From Halalkalibacter wakoensis JCM 9140 (lineage in GTDB: Bacteria > Bacillota > Bacilli > Bacillales > Bacillaceae_D): 64,000 nt of DNA. Positions 1 through 9,900 of this stretch are shown in pieces (position 1 is the stretch's first letter; each line of letters begins with the position of its first letter). The notes under the pieces are model-generated. The model worked only from the letters and a program-made list of their open reading frames with translations. It was not told the origin of the DNA and made no database searches. The stretch is taken from the NCBI RefSeq assembly GCF_000513095.1, contig NZ_BAUT01000001.1:1-64000 (forward strand), read 5' to 3'. A program made the position numbers and the translations under genes.

Positions 1-78
1 ATTTTTTTATAATACTTTCTTTGAAGGGAATTTATGATATACTTGTACAGTTAATGAACGAAATAAGGAGAGAAAAAA

Positions 79-1914
79 ATGACAATTCGTAACGATATAC
101 GTAACATCGCAATTATTGCCCACGTTGACCACGGAAAAACTACTTTAGTTGACCAACTATTAAAACAATCGGGTACATTCCGTGAAAATGAGCAAGTTGA
201 CGAACGTGCGATGGACTCCAATGCACTTGAGAAAGAGCGTGGAATTACGATTCTTGCTAAAAATACGGCAATTAATTATAACGACAAACGTATAAATATA
301 ATGGACACACCTGGACACGCTGATTTCGGTGGAGAAGTAGAACGTATTATGAAAATGGTTGATGGCGTATTATTAGTCGTTGATGCGTATGAAGGATGTA
401 TGCCACAAACTCGATTTGTTCTTAAAAAAGCGTTAGAACAAAATTTAACGCCAATTGTTGTTGTGAATAAAATTGACCGTGACTTTGCCCGCCCAGCTGA
501 AGTAGTGGATGAAGTCATCGATCTATTTATTGATTTAGGAGCAAACGAAGATCAGTTAGAATTCCCAGTTGTGTATGCTTCTGCGATTAACGGAACAGCA
601 AGCATGGACTCAGACAAACAAGATGAGAATATGTCTGCATTGTTTGATACAATCATTGAAACCATTCCTGCTCCAATTGATAATAGTGACGAGCCTCTTC
701 AATTCCAAGTTACCATGCTTGATTACAATGACTATGTTGGGCGTATTGGGATTGGTCGTGTGTTTAGAGGAACGATTAAAGTAGGACAACAAGTTGCGTT
801 AATGAAGCTTGATGGTTCTGTGAAGCAATACCGTGTTACGAAAATGTTTGGTTTCCTAGGGTTAAAGCGTACGGAAATTCAGGAAGCAAAAGCAGGAGAC
901 CTAATTGCAATTTCTGGAATGGAAGAAATCAACGTAGGGGAGACTGTTTGTCCTGTTGAGCATCAAGAAGCTCTTCCGATTTTACGTATTGATGAGCCTA
1001 CTCTTCAAATGACATTCCTAGTGAACAATAGTCCATTCGCAGGTCGTGAAGGGAAATTTGTAACAAGTCGTAAGCTTGAGGAACGCTTGAAATCAGAACT
1101 TGAAACAGATGTAAGTCTTCGTGTAGAAAATACAGATTCTCCAGATGTGTGGATCGTTTCAGGTCGTGGTGAACTTCATCTGTCTATTCTTATTGAGAAC
1201 ATGCGTCGTGAAGGATATGAGCTTCAAGTTTCGAAACCTGAAGTTATTATTCGTGAGATTGACGGTGTGAGATCTGAGCCGATGGAGCGCGTTCAGATTG
1301 ATGTTCCAGAAGAGTATACAGGGTCAGTTATGGAATCTATTGGAGAACGTAAAGGTGAAATGCTTAATATGACGAACAACGGAAGTGGACAAGTTCGTCT
1401 AGAGTTTTTAGTGCCAGCACGTGGTCTTATTGGTTATACGACTGAATTTCTATCACAAACTCGTGGGTATGGAATTATTAACCACTCGTTTGACAGTTAT
1501 GCACCACTTACTCCTGGACAAGTTGGTGGCCGTCGTCAAGGTGTTCTAGTATCAATGGAAACAGGGAAGACAAGTCAGTATGGAATTATGCAAGTGGAAG
1601 ATCGAGGAACGATATTCGTTGAACCAGGTGCAGAAATTTATGAAGGGCAAATCGTTGGTGAGCATACTCGTGACAATGATCTGGCTGTTAATATTACAAA
1701 AATGAAGCAACAAACAAATGTCCGTTCTGCGAATAAAGATAATACAGTTACGATGAAAAAACCGCGTATTATGAGTCTAGAAGAAGCACTTGAGTACTTA
1801 AATGAAGATGAATATTGCGAATTAACACCAGAGTCTATTCGCCTTCGTAAGAAAATTCTAGTAAAATCAGAGCGTGAGCGTGAGGAAAAACGCAGAAAGC
1901 TTGCAGCAAAGTAA
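79..1914 (+). CDS. typA: Ribosome-associated GTPase TypA/BipA
   Basis: A translational GTPase of the EF-G family that binds ribosomes and supports growth under stress and low temperature. The 611-residue protein has the usual family length. The G1 motif AHVDHGKT is at residues 14-21, DTPGH begins near residue 76 and NKID near 130. EF-Tu domain II, EF-G-like domain III/V and the BipA-specific C-terminal domain follow. The ATG is preceded by an AAGGAGAG ribosome site at a normal distance. As in B. subtilis (ylaG) it heads the yla genes, and ylaH follows after 15 bp, so the two are probably co-transcribed. Identity is certain; the promoter is not clear because the window opens just upstream. Confidence 0.97.
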   Translation: MTIRNDIRNIAIIAHVDHGKTTLVDQLLKQSGTFRENEQVDERAMDSNALEKERGITILAKNTAINYNDKRINIMDTPGHADFGGEVERIMKMVDGVLLVVDAYEGCMPQTRFVLKKALEQNLTPIVVVNKIDRDFARPAEVVDEVIDLFIDLGANEDQLEFPVVYASAINGTASMDSDKQDENMSALFDTIIETIPAPIDNSDEPLQFQVTMLDYNDYVGRIGIGRVFRGTIKVGQQVALMKLDGSVKQYRVTKMFGFLGLKRTEIQEAKAGDLIAISGMEEINVGETVCPVEHQEALPILRIDEPTLQMTFLVNNSPFAGREGKFVTSRKLEERLKSELETDVSLRVENTDSPDVWIVSGRGELHLSILIENMRREGYELQVSKPEVIIREIDGVRSEPMERVQIDVPEEYTGSVMESIGERKGEMLNMTNNGSGQVRLEFLVPARGLIGYTTEFLSQTRGYGIINHSFDSYAPLTPGQVGGRRQGVLVSMETGKTSQYGIMQVEDRGTIFVEPGAEIYEGQIVGEHTRDNDLAVNITKMKQQTNVRSANKDNTVTMKKPRIMSLEEALEYLNEDEYCELTPESIRLRKKILVKSEREREEKRRKLAAK

Positions 1915-1929
1915 AGAGTTGGTGATAGT

Positions 1930-2250
1930 ATGGACAACCAGTTCACAGAAGAAGAATTAGAAGCATTAACGTGGATGATGCGGATGACGGCAGAGAACCC
2001 TTGGTATGGTTTTATATCATATTTGGTTGTCGTCTTATTGACCATTGTTGTATTTAATTTAGGTTTTGCGAGAGAGTTGCCAGTTCTAAAAAAAGCCGTT
2101 GTTTATGCTTTACTAGTGATCGGTAGTTTTGTTATGTGGTTTTTGGAATTTGCATTTGGAGCTCCGATCATTGCTGTATTAATCATTTCAGGTATCGTGC
2201 TTGGGATGTATCGGTTTAGGCTTCATAAACATCGAAAAGAAAAAGAATAA
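1930..2250 (+). CDS. ylaH: YlaH-like membrane protein
   Basis: A 106-residue protein of unknown function in the YlaH family, found downstream of typA in Bacillus. Two or three hydrophobic segments are visible, roughly residues 28-48, 55-75 and 78-95, ending in a basic tail rich in K, R and H. It is therefore an inner-membrane protein with a short acidic N-terminus. The start ATG follows a TTGGTGAT ribosome site and lies 15 bp after the typA stop, so it is read in the same transcript. A strong bidirectional hairpin follows. No catalytic motif is visible. Confidence 0.85.
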   Translation: MDNQFTEEELEALTWMMRMTAENPWYGFISYLVVVLLTIVVFNLGFARELPVLKKAVVYALLVIGSFVMWFLEFAFGAPIIAVLIISGIVLGMYRFRLHKHRKEKE

Positions 2251-2258
2251 GCGTAAAA

Positions 2259-2300
2259 AGAGAGTGATTGGTTTTAAATCCAATCACTCTCTTCTTTTGT
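2259..2300. terminator. Bidirectional terminator between ylaH and ylaI
   Basis: A perfect 13-bp stem (2259-2271 with 2280-2292) around an 8-base AT loop is followed by a T-rich tract. It serves the typA-ylaH transcript. Its inner part also encodes the last codons of the opposing ylaI gene. Confidence 0.85.
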
Positions 2301-2477
2301 TTCAACGGTTAATTGAAAAGAATTTGATGCTTTTCTGGCCTCTGTTCGATTTTTAATTCTTTCATAACAACGATCACACATATATGTGTGGATAGGGCGA
2401 TTTCGTAAACGCTTTGCTAGTGGCAATTGATCATCTAGTTTATCAATCTTATCACAAAGTACACATTTCACTCTCAT
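2274..2477 (-). CDS. ylaI: YlaI-like zinc-ribbon protein
   Basis: A small protein (67 residues from the chosen start) of the YlaI family, function unknown. Two CxxC pairs (CVLC near residues 5-8 and CDRC about 30 residues later) suggest a zinc ribbon. The open frame extends upstream to 2582, but homologues begin MRVKCVLCDKID. The ATG at 2477 has a GGAGTGG ribosome site 8-11 bases upstream, so the longer start is rejected. It is transcribed against typA-ylaH, and its last codons lie inside the shared terminator. The KRLRNRPIHTYMC block is typical of the family. Confidence 0.85.
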   Translation of the reverse strand: MRVKCVLCDKIDKLDDQLPLAKRLRNRPIHTYMCDRCYERIKNRTEARKASNSFQLTVETKEESDWI

Positions 2478-2597
2478 TTGTCCAACCACTCCGTTCTCAT
2501 TCCATTGTAAGCAATACGGACAAAAAAAGCTATCTTCTAGAAAGAAAAAACCAATTCGTTGTAAAATGATAAGGTCATACAAGAATTATTTAAAGCG

Positions 2598-2627
2598 TTC
2601 AACGTTCGCTGAAAAAAATGGTATGAT
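2598..2627 (+). promoter_or_regulatory. Candidate sigma-A promoter of ylaL
   Basis: TTCAAC at 2598-2603 and TATGAT at 2622-2627 are separated by 18 bases, and the ylaL start is 40 bases downstream. The -10 box matches 5 of 6 consensus positions; the -35 box is weaker. Confidence 0.45.
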
Positions 2628-2667
2628 AAACATGATGAATATGTAGCATGACTTAGGAGGTTTTAAT

Positions 2668-3126
2668 ATGGGTAACCAAGTTGAACACGTATTAACCAAT
2701 GATATCTTGCCTTTGTTACAAAAAGAGTGTTATGTAACGCTTGCGACAGTGGATCACGAAAAAAACGTCCCTAACGTTAATGCCATTTCGTGGGTTTTTG
2801 CAACAGATTCCAAAACCGTACGCTTTGCTATTGATAACCGTTCACGAATAGTGAAAAACATTCAAGCGACGGAAGGGGTCGTTTTAACACTAATCGGGAA
2901 TGGATCGACTTATTCTATTTCTGGATCTGCGAAAGTGATAACAGAAAAGATGGAAGAGGTACCGTTAAAACTAGCCCTTATTGAAATGAACATTGAAGAA
3001 GTTCGTGATGTGATGTTTTATGGTGCAAGAATGACAAAGGTCCCTTCGTATGAAAAAACCTATGATGCAGAAGCTGCAGCAAAACTCGATCGACAAGTAA
3101 TGGCTGCGTTAAAGAAAAAATCGTAA
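2668..3126 (+). CDS. ylaL: Pyridoxamine 5'-phosphate oxidase family protein (YlaL-like)
   Basis: A 152-residue split-barrel flavin-binding fold protein of the PPOX superfamily, resembling B. subtilis YlaL. The pattern CYVTLATVDHEKNVPNVNAISWVF near residues 18-45 is the usual N-terminal strand pair of flavin/F420-type split barrels. The substrate is unknown, and the length is shorter than true PNPOx enzymes. The ATG follows a perfect TTAGGAGG ribosome site. It has its own promoter candidate upstream and a terminator downstream, so it is probably monocistronic. In B. subtilis ylaL lies after ylaK; here the order is swapped and no ylaJ is seen. Confidence 0.85.
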   Translation: MGNQVEHVLTNDILPLLQKECYVTLATVDHEKNVPNVNAISWVFATDSKTVRFAIDNRSRIVKNIQATEGVVLTLIGNGSTYSISGSAKVITEKMEEVPLKLALIEMNIEEVRDVMFYGARMTKVPSYEKTYDAEAAAKLDRQVMAALKKKS

Positions 3127-3134
3127 AGACATTG

Positions 3135-3179
3135 ATCCAGATAATCGCTAAGTTGGTGGCGGTTATTTGGATTTTTTTG
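3135..3179 (+). terminator. Terminator after ylaL
   Basis: A 14-bp stem with G-U pairs (3135-3148 with 3159-3172) is followed by a run of seven T. Confidence 0.8.
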
Positions 3180-3255
3180 TACAAACTGTTTTTGTTTTTT
3201 GATTTCACTCGTCTAACTTCGATGGCTTGAACATACATTCAATAATAAGAAGGTG

Positions 3256-3293
3256 TTGAACAATTGTCTAAAAGTTTGGACCAACTTGTTCAA
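3256..3293. repeat. Spaced inverted repeat upstream of ylaK
   Basis: TTGAACAA at 3256-3263 and its exact complement TTGTTCAA at 3286-3293 are 22 bases apart, about 60 bases before the ylaK start. It could be an operator or a weak RNA hairpin; nothing else supports a function. Confidence 0.4.
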
Positions 3294-3351
3294 TTAGCAT
3301 AACTTAATAGTAAGATGTTGTTGATAAACGATTCTTTAGTCAGGAGGCGGA

Positions 3352-4683
3352 ATGTTGAAAAAAATCTACGTATTGGACACGAACGTACTCTTACAGGATC
3401 CTCACTCTATTTATTCATTTCAGGACAATGAAGTAGTGATTCCAGCAATTGTTTTAGAGGAAGTTGATTCGAAGAAACGCTACATGGACGAGATTGGTAG
3501 AAATGCACGTCAATTTTCGAAGCTAATAGATAACCTAAGGGGTATGGGGAAGCTACATGAAGGGGTTCCGATTGAATCAGGTGGAACGTTACGAGTTGAA
3601 TTGAATCACCGGTCCTTCTTAAGACTAAAAGATTCCTTTGCTGAAATGACAAATGATAATCGGATTATTGCTGTAGCCTTAAATTTAATGCTTGAGGAAC
3701 AAGAGCGTGTTGATGGCCGAAGTGTCATTCTTGTAAGTAAAGACGCGTTAGTAAGAGTAAAGGCGGATGCATTAGGATTACCTGCAGAAGACTTTCTGAG
3801 TGATCGAGTCGTAGAGTTTGACTCCGTTTACCCAGGGTATGTAGAAATTTTTGTCGATGCAGATATAATGAAGAAGTTTTATTCCAATGGTGAAATTGCG
3901 ATTTCGGAGCTAGCAAAACACCCATTTTATCCTCATCAATTTATTATTATGAAGGATGCGTTAGGTAGTTCGAGTTCTGCACTTGGGAAAGTCGAGCCGG
4001 ATGGAAAGAAAGTAAAACCATTTTTAAGTGAACCGGATCATGTATGGGGAATTCGGGCTAGAAATGTTCAGCAAAAAATGGCGTTTGAACTATTGTTGCG
4101 AGATGATATTAGCCTTGTGACGATGATAGGGAAAGCTGGTACAGGAAAAACGCTATTATCCCTAGCCGCTGGATTGATGCAAACTGAGGACCTTGGGAAG
4201 TACAAAAAACTTGTTGTGGCAAGACCGGTTGTACCCCTTGGGAAAGATCTTGGTTATTTACCTGGGGAGAAAGAAGAGAAGCTTAGACCGTGGATGCAAC
4301 CGATCTACGATAATCTGGAATTTTTATTTGATACAAAGAAGCCAGGTGAGCTTGATCACATTTTAGCTGGAATGGGTTCTATTCAAGTGGAAGCTTTAAC
4401 TTATATAAGGGGAAGAAGCATACCCGATCAGTTTATCATTATTGACGAAGCTCAGAACTTAACAAAGCATGAAGTGAAAACCATATTAACACGTGTAGGT
4501 GAGCGAAGCAAAATAGTCTTAATGGGAGATCCGCAACAAATTGATCATCCCTATTTAGATGAATATAACAATGGTCTTACTTATGTAGTTGAAAAATTTA
4601 AAGATCAAACAGTAAGTGGCCATGTTAAGTTAGTGAAAGGTGAGCGTTCGGGGTTAGCTCAGTTGGCGGCTGACTTATTGTAA
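3352..4683 (+). CDS. ylaK: PIN-PhoH family ATPase (YlaK)
   Basis: A 443-residue fusion of a PIN-type ribonuclease domain and a PhoH ATPase, the PhoH2 architecture of B. subtilis YlaK. The N-terminal PIN domain (about 1-140) starts YVLDTNVLL with the conserved acidic Asp, and later acidic residues such as TNDNR are present. The C-terminal helicase-like ATPase has Walker A GKAGTGKT at about residues 260-267, Walker B IIIDEAQN near 362 and the MGDPQQ motif. PhoH2 proteins are described as RNA-unwinding ribonucleases; a toxin role is not implied here because no small antitoxin gene precedes it. The ATG follows CAGGAGGCGG. A terminator hairpin follows the stop. Confidence 0.92.
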   Translation: MLKKIYVLDTNVLLQDPHSIYSFQDNEVVIPAIVLEEVDSKKRYMDEIGRNARQFSKLIDNLRGMGKLHEGVPIESGGTLRVELNHRSFLRLKDSFAEMTNDNRIIAVALNLMLEEQERVDGRSVILVSKDALVRVKADALGLPAEDFLSDRVVEFDSVYPGYVEIFVDADIMKKFYSNGEIAISELAKHPFYPHQFIIMKDALGSSSSALGKVEPDGKKVKPFLSEPDHVWGIRARNVQQKMAFELLLRDDISLVTMIGKAGTGKTLLSLAAGLMQTEDLGKYKKLVVARPVVPLGKDLGYLPGEKEEKLRPWMQPIYDNLEFLFDTKKPGELDHILAGMGSIQVEALTYIRGRSIPDQFIIIDEAQNLTKHEVKTILTRVGERSKIVLMGDPQQIDHPYLDEYNNGLTYVVEKFKDQTVSGHVKLVKGERSGLAQLAADLL

Positions 4684-4695
4684 GCTTACATGAAG

Positions 4696-4730
4696 AAATC
4701 ACACTGCAGCAGGCTGCAGTGTGATTTTCG
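4696..4730. terminator. Terminator after ylaK
   Basis: A perfect 14-bp stem (4696-4709 with 4714-4727) with a 4-base loop, A-rich before and T-rich after, can act for both convergent genes. Confidence 0.8.
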
Positions 4731-4740
4731 GAGTCATCCA

Positions 4741-5253
4741 TTATAAAAGAATGATTTTACATATATTTTTAATAGGTTCTGTACGATTAGATCCATCTCC
4801 ATAATAAAAATGAATGGGGCCATCTTCCTTTAATGGCTTTCCCCTATATGAAAAAGCAACGATACCATCTAATGCTTCACTGAGTTCAACGGTGTGACGT
4901 GAACCGTTAGCTCCAATTAGTTCAACCTTTTTAGCTGTTTCTTTTGGTTCTGCATTTACAAGGAACGGCTTAAGAGGCATCCCGAATGACCCATTAATTA
5001 ATTTTTGTTTTTCGTATTTAATTTCATTGCCATTGCTATTTGGGCGTGGCGGGGCAGAACCCTCTGTAATCTCCTTATCCCACTGAGCAGAAATGGCCTT
5101 TTTATAAGCTGTCTCCTCATCATCTCTAGTTTTTATCTCATCAAAATATGTATCTAAGTCTACCTTTCTTTCGTCGAAAATCCAAACCGTTGGATCAATT
5201 GTTAACGGATGACCAACTTCTCCTTCTATGAAAAAAACAAATTCTTGCATCAT
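4741..5253 (-). CDS. Uncharacterised conserved Bacillus protein
   Basis: A 170-residue soluble protein that I do not recognise as a named enzyme. It has no signal peptide or membrane segment and is rich in charged residues. Recognisable blocks are TIDPTVWIFDERKVDL near the start and GPIHFYYGDGSNRTEPIKNICKIIL at the end. The C-terminal half loosely recalls the closing strands of the sulfite-oxidase molybdopterin fold, but too weakly to call. The start is supported by a GGAGGG ribosome site just upstream of adjacent ATG codons at 5253 and 5250. It is transcribed towards ylaK and against glsA, so it stands alone between two conserved genes. I would trust the gene, not a function. Confidence 0.75.
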   Translation of the reverse strand: MMQEFVFFIEGEVGHPLTIDPTVWIFDERKVDLDTYFDEIKTRDDEETAYKKAISAQWDKEITEGSAPPRPNSNGNEIKYEKQKLINGSFGMPLKPFLVNAEPKETAKKVELIGANGSRHTVELSEALDGIVAFSYRGKPLKEDGPIHFYYGDGSNRTEPIKNICKIILL

Positions 5254-5451
5254 AATCCCTCCTATTGATTAATCTGATGTTCAAAAAATAGTCGTGATAA
5301 ATGGTATTGCTTGTAATGGAGAAAATAATTAGAGTAAGCTTAAAAAGATAAGTATCATTCATAATAAATTAGACAGTTTAAAGTATAAAGCGTTTTTAGG
5401 GTTTTGTCACTTTTACTACTAGCTTCAAAACTTAAATTTCGGGGTGGTTAT

Positions 5452-6381
5452 GTGGTTTGTCACTATGGTACTGATTTGAAAGAGATGGTTGAGACAGTTG
5501 AACGTTATACTCATCATGGAAAAGTGGCCGATTATATTCCGGCACTATCAAAGGCTAATCCGACAGATGTAGGAATCGCTATTTTTGATGGTCATGACAC
5601 ATGTTTTAGTGAAGGGCAACATCGGAAATTATTTACATTACAAAGCATTTCAAAAATTTTAACATTAGCTCTTGCTTTAATGGACCATGGGGAAGAGGTG
5701 GTCTTTAGTAAAGTTGGGATGGAGCCGACTGGAGATCCGTTTAATTCCATTGCGAAACTAGAGTCGCACATCCCGTCTAAACCCCTAAATCCAATGATCA
5801 ATGCGGGAGCTCTAGCCGTTAGTTCCCTTATTAAAGGGAGTTCGAATGAAGAAAAACTAGATAGACTTCTTCAATTTGTTAGAGAGTTGAGTGGGAATCA
5901 ATCTATTACTTATAATGCTGAGGTAGCTAAGTCGGAGTTTGATACAGCTGATTTAAATCGTTCCTTATCTTATTTTATGAAACAACACGGTGTGATTAAT
6001 GGAGATGTCGATGTTTTACTTGATTTTTATACGAAGCAATGTGCTATAGAGGTTGACTGCGAAGATCTAGCGAAAATCGGCTTTGCTTTAGCGCACCACG
6101 GAGAACATCCTGATAAAAACTATTCGATAATCCCTTTTGAGATCGCGCGCTTAGTGAAGACATTTATGGTCACTTGCGGGATGTATAATGCATCTGGTGA
6201 ATTTGCGATAAGAGTAGGAATTCCGGCAAAAAGCGGAGTATCAGGTGGAATTGTAGGGGCTGTCCCAGGTGGGATAGGAATTGGGTTATATGGTCCAGCT
6301 TTGGATGACAAAGGAAATAGCATTGCCGGAATGAAATTATTGGAATTATTATCAGCCAAATACCATTTAAGTATCTTTTAA
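5452..6381 (+). CDS. glsA: Glutaminase
   Basis: Hydrolyses glutamine to glutamate and ammonia; matches B. subtilis YlaM (GlsA2). The serine-dependent glutaminase signature is clear: the catalytic Ser-x-x-Lys in TLQSISK, the [10 protein letters not shown] block, the YMKQ segment, [13 protein letters not shown] and AKSGVSGGI. The frame is open back to a TTG at 5404, but homologues begin M-V-C followed by a variable stretch. The GTG at 5452 aligns with this and has GGGGTGG four to five bases upstream, slightly close. An ATG at 5485 is a weaker alternative. There is no terminator between it and the ylaN promoter. Confidence 0.93.
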   Translation: MVCHYGTDLKEMVETVERYTHHGKVADYIPALSKANPTDVGIAIFDGHDTCFSEGQHRKLFTLQSISKILTLALALMDHGEEVVFSKVGMEPTGDPFNSIAKLESHIPSKPLNPMINAGALAVSSLIKGSSNEEKLDRLLQFVRELSGNQSITYNAEVAKSEFDTADLNRSLSYFMKQHGVINGDVDVLLDFYTKQCAIEVDCEDLAKIGFALAHHGEHPDKNYSIIPFEIARLVKTFMVTCGMYNASGEFAIRVGIPAKSGVSGGIVGAVPGGIGIGLYGPALDDKGNSIAGMKLLELLSAKYHLSIF

Positions 6382-6414
6382 CACAGACAAGCCTCCTTAA
6401 CTCTGTTAAAATCG

Positions 6415-6443
6415 TTGCAATTTTCATTTGAAAAAGATACTAT
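6415..6443 (+). promoter_or_regulatory. Sigma-A promoter of ylaN
   Basis: TTGCAA at 6415-6420 and TACTAT at 6438-6443 are 17 bases apart. The promoter overlaps the upstream end of the long open frame, so it supports the internal ATG at 6479 as the true ylaN start. Confidence 0.65.
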
Positions 6444-6478
6444 TAAGACAAGGAAAATTCACGAAGGAGGGGATCAAC

Positions 6479-6760
6479 ATGTCAGCAGAAATGGTGACTG
6501 GAGATAAAGAAAAAGCATATGCCCTTCTGAAATCAGATGCGGATAAAATTCGTCAACTCATCGAAGTGCAGTTGGAGAATTTAACGATGCCCCAATGTCC
6601 TCTCTATGAAGAGGTTCTTGATACACAAATGTTTGGATTGTCAAGAGAAATTGATTTTGCTGTTCGCTTAGGTTTAGTCAATGAAGAAAATGGCAAACAA
6701 ATATTAGGTGAGTTACAACGCAAATTAGATGACTTGCATGAGGCATCTGTAGGAAAATAA
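6479..6760 (+). CDS. ylaN: YlaN (DUF1507), iron-responsive Fur-partner protein
   Basis: A 93-residue helical protein, exactly the family length when started at the ATG at 6479, which has GAAGGAGGGG upstream; the longer frame from 6428 runs into the promoter. Homologues in B. subtilis and S. aureus bind iron and act on the Fur repressor to relieve repression under iron limitation. The conserved blocks [37 protein letters not shown] and [12 protein letters not shown] are intact. In B. subtilis ftsW lies between this gene and pycA; here it is missing and only a terminator separates the two. Confidence 0.92.
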   Translation: MSAEMVTGDKEKAYALLKSDADKIRQLIEVQLENLTMPQCPLYEEVLDTQMFGLSREIDFAVRLGLVNEENGKQILGELQRKLDDLHEASVGK

Positions 6761-6802
6761 AAGCCAAGCTATCTATTCATAGCTGGCTTTTATTTTTTTT
6801 TT
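6759..6802 (+). terminator. Terminator after ylaN
   Basis: AAAAGCCAAGCTAT pairs with ATAGCTGGCTTTT with one bulged A, followed by a run of T. Confidence 0.9.
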
Positions 6803-6830
6803 GTGAGTTGTCCATAGTATTAAAAAAAGA

Positions 6831-6860
6831 TTGCCAAGCGATTGCGCTTTTATCTATACT
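6831..6860 (+). promoter_or_regulatory. Sigma-A promoter of pyc
   Basis: TTGCCA at 6831-6836 and TATACT at 6855-6860 are separated by 18 bases, roughly 115 bases before the chosen pyc start. Confidence 0.6.
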
Positions 6861-6975
6861 AGAATAAAGCGGAAAGAGCAGTGATTTCAATAGGTCATTG
6901 GTCTTTGGTGAGATGAACAAGAAAGACAAATGTTTAATGGGGAAAGACGAGATCATTAGGAAAGAGGGGCAAAAA

Positions 6976-9900
6976 ATGAATGGATTAACGAACATCAAAA
7001 AGGTAATGGTCGCAAACCGAGGGGAAATCGCCATCCGTATTTTTCGAGCTTGTACAGAGTTGCATATTCGTACGGTTGCCATTTACTCAAAAGAGGATTC
7101 CGGAGCATATCATCGCTATAAAGCGGATGAGGCCTATTTAGTTGGTGAAGGAAAAAAACCGATTGAAGCGTATCTAGATATTGAGGGAATAATTGAAATA
7201 GCGAAGTTGCATGATGTTGATGCGATCCATCCAGGTTATGGATTTTTATCCGAGAACATTGATTTTGCAACTCGTTGTCAAGAAGAAGGGATTATTTTCA
7301 TTGGTCCAGAACTTGAACATTTAGTCATGTTTGGTGACAAAGTGCAAGCACGTGAACAAGCCTTAAAAGCGAATTTACCTGTTATTCCAGGGAGTGATGG
7401 TCCAGTACATAATGTGGAAGAAGTACAAGCTTTTGCAAATGAACATGGATTTCCTTTTATTATAAAAGCATCTCTTGGCGGTGGTGGACGAGGCATGCGC
7501 ATAGTCCGCAGCGAAGAAGATGTGGTTGAGTCATATAATCGAGCAAAGTCTGAAGCAAAGTCAGCTTTTGGAAATGATGAAGTGTATGTTGAGAAATTCA
7601 TTGAAAATCCAAAGCATATTGAGGTGCAAATTCTAGCCGATAAGCATCATAACATCGTTCATTTGCATGATAGAGACTGCTCAGTCCAGCGAAGGCACCA
7701 AAAAGTAGTTGAAATTGCACCGAGCGTCTCTCTTGGGGAAGATGTTCGTAAAAAGATTTGTGATGCTGCTGTTCAGCTGATGGAGAATATTGATTATGTA
7801 AATGCTGGAACGGTAGAATTTCTCGTTACAGATACAGGAGAATTTTACTTTATTGAAGTAAATCCACGCGTTCAAGTAGAGCATACAATAACAGAGATGG
7901 TGACAGGTATAGATATTGTCCAATCTCAATTATTAATCGCTGATGGTGAACATCTGCATGGAGCCAAACTAGGTATTCCGGCACAGGAGCAGATTATCTG
8001 CAGTGGTTTTGCCATTCAATCACGTGTAACGACAGAAGATCCAAGTAATGGATTTATGCCAGATACCGGTCGTATTAATGCATATCGTTCAGGTGGCGGA
8101 TTTGGTGTGAGGTTGGATGCAGGAAACGGATTCCAAGGAGCTGTAATTACACCTTATTATGATTCACTTCTTGTTAAAGTTTCCACATGGGCATTAACGT
8201 TTGAAAGTGCAGCAGCGAAAATGCTACGAAATTTAAGAGAGTTTCGTATTCGAGGGATTAAGACGAATATTGCCTTTTTAGAAAATGTTGTACAGCACCC
8301 GCAATTTTTGAATGGAGAATATAATACGTCGTTTATTGATCGAACACCTGAATTATTTGTTTTTCCAAAGAGAAAAGACCGTGGGACAAAGATGTTAACG
8401 TTTATCGGTGAAACGATCGTAAATGGGTATCCAGGGCTTGAAAATACGCAAAAGCCTGTTCTTGAGAAAGCTCCAATTCCTAAAGTGAAGTATACAGAAC
8501 CGATGCCTACAGGGACAAAACAAATTCTAGATGAGCAGGGCCCAGAAGGTCTAGCTAGATGGGTTAAGAATCAAAAGGAAGTATTACTAACAGATACGAC
8601 GTTCCGTGATGCTCACCAATCCTTATTGGCAACAAGAGTAAGAACTCATGATCTTAAACAAATAGCAGAACCAACAGCACGTATGCTACCTAATCTCTTC
8701 TCGATGGAGATGTGGGGTGGAGCTACATTTGATGTTACGATGAGATTTTTACATGAAGATCCTTGGGAGAGATTAATTACATTAAGGAAAAAAGCTCCAA
8801 ATATTTTATTCCAAATGTTATTACGAGCATCCAATGCAGTTGGGTATACGAATTATCCTGATAATGTCATTGAGGAGTTTGTAGAAAAGTCAGCTGATGC
8901 GGGTATTGATGTTTTCCGGATTTTTGACAGTTTAAACTGGGTTAAAGGAATGACGTTGGCGATTGACTCTGTACGGAAAAGTGGAAAAATTGCGGAAGCT
9001 TCGATGTGTTACACAGGTGATATTTTAGATCCGAATAGATCAAAATACGATTTAACGTATTATAAAAACTTAGCAAAAGAACTAGAACAATCAGGTGCAC
9101 ATATTTTAGGCATAAAAGATATGGCTGGATTATTAAAGCCTGAGGCTGCTTACCAATTAGTTACAGAGTTAAAAAGTACAATTGACATTCCAATTCATTT
9201 GCATACACATGATACAAGTGGAAATGGGTTGTTTACGTATGCTCGTGCTATTGAAGCAGGGGTAGATATTGTCGATGTAGCTGTGAGTTCAATGGCAGGC
9301 CTTACGTCTCAACCAAGTGCCAATAGCTTGTTCTATGCTCTGAGTGGTTCAAAACGTCAACCAAATGTAAATGTGCAATCGTATGAGCAATTAGCGGAAT
9401 TCTGGGATTATACGCGTAAATATTATGCAGGTTTTGAAAGCGGAATGAACGCACCGCATACTGAAGTTTATGAACACGAAATGCCAGGTGGACAATACAG
9501 TAACCTTCAACAACAAGCAAAAGCAGTTGGGCTTGGAGAACGTTGGAATGAAGTGAAGAAGATGTACCGCACCGTAAATGACATGTTCGGGGATGTCGTA
9601 AAAGTTACACCATCATCTAAAGTTGTAGGTGATATGGCGCTTTATATGGTCCAGAATGATTTAACAGAAGAAGATGTGTATGAAAAAGGAGATAAGCTTG
9701 ATTTTCCTGACTCTGTCATTGAACTGTTCCAAGGTCAATTGGGGCAACCGTACCAAGGGTTCCCTAAAAAACTTCAAGACATTGTTCTAAAAGGTAGAAA
9801 ACCACTTGAGGGCCGTCCAGGGGAAACGATGGAACCAGTGGATTTCCAAGAAATTAAAGAGATGCTTTTTAATAAGTTAGATCGTCAGGTGACAAGTCAT

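Noticed and set aside
3352-4683. Toxin-antitoxin system based on the PIN domain
   Set aside because: No small antitoxin gene with a ribosome site precedes it, and the PIN domain is fused to PhoH as in YlaK.
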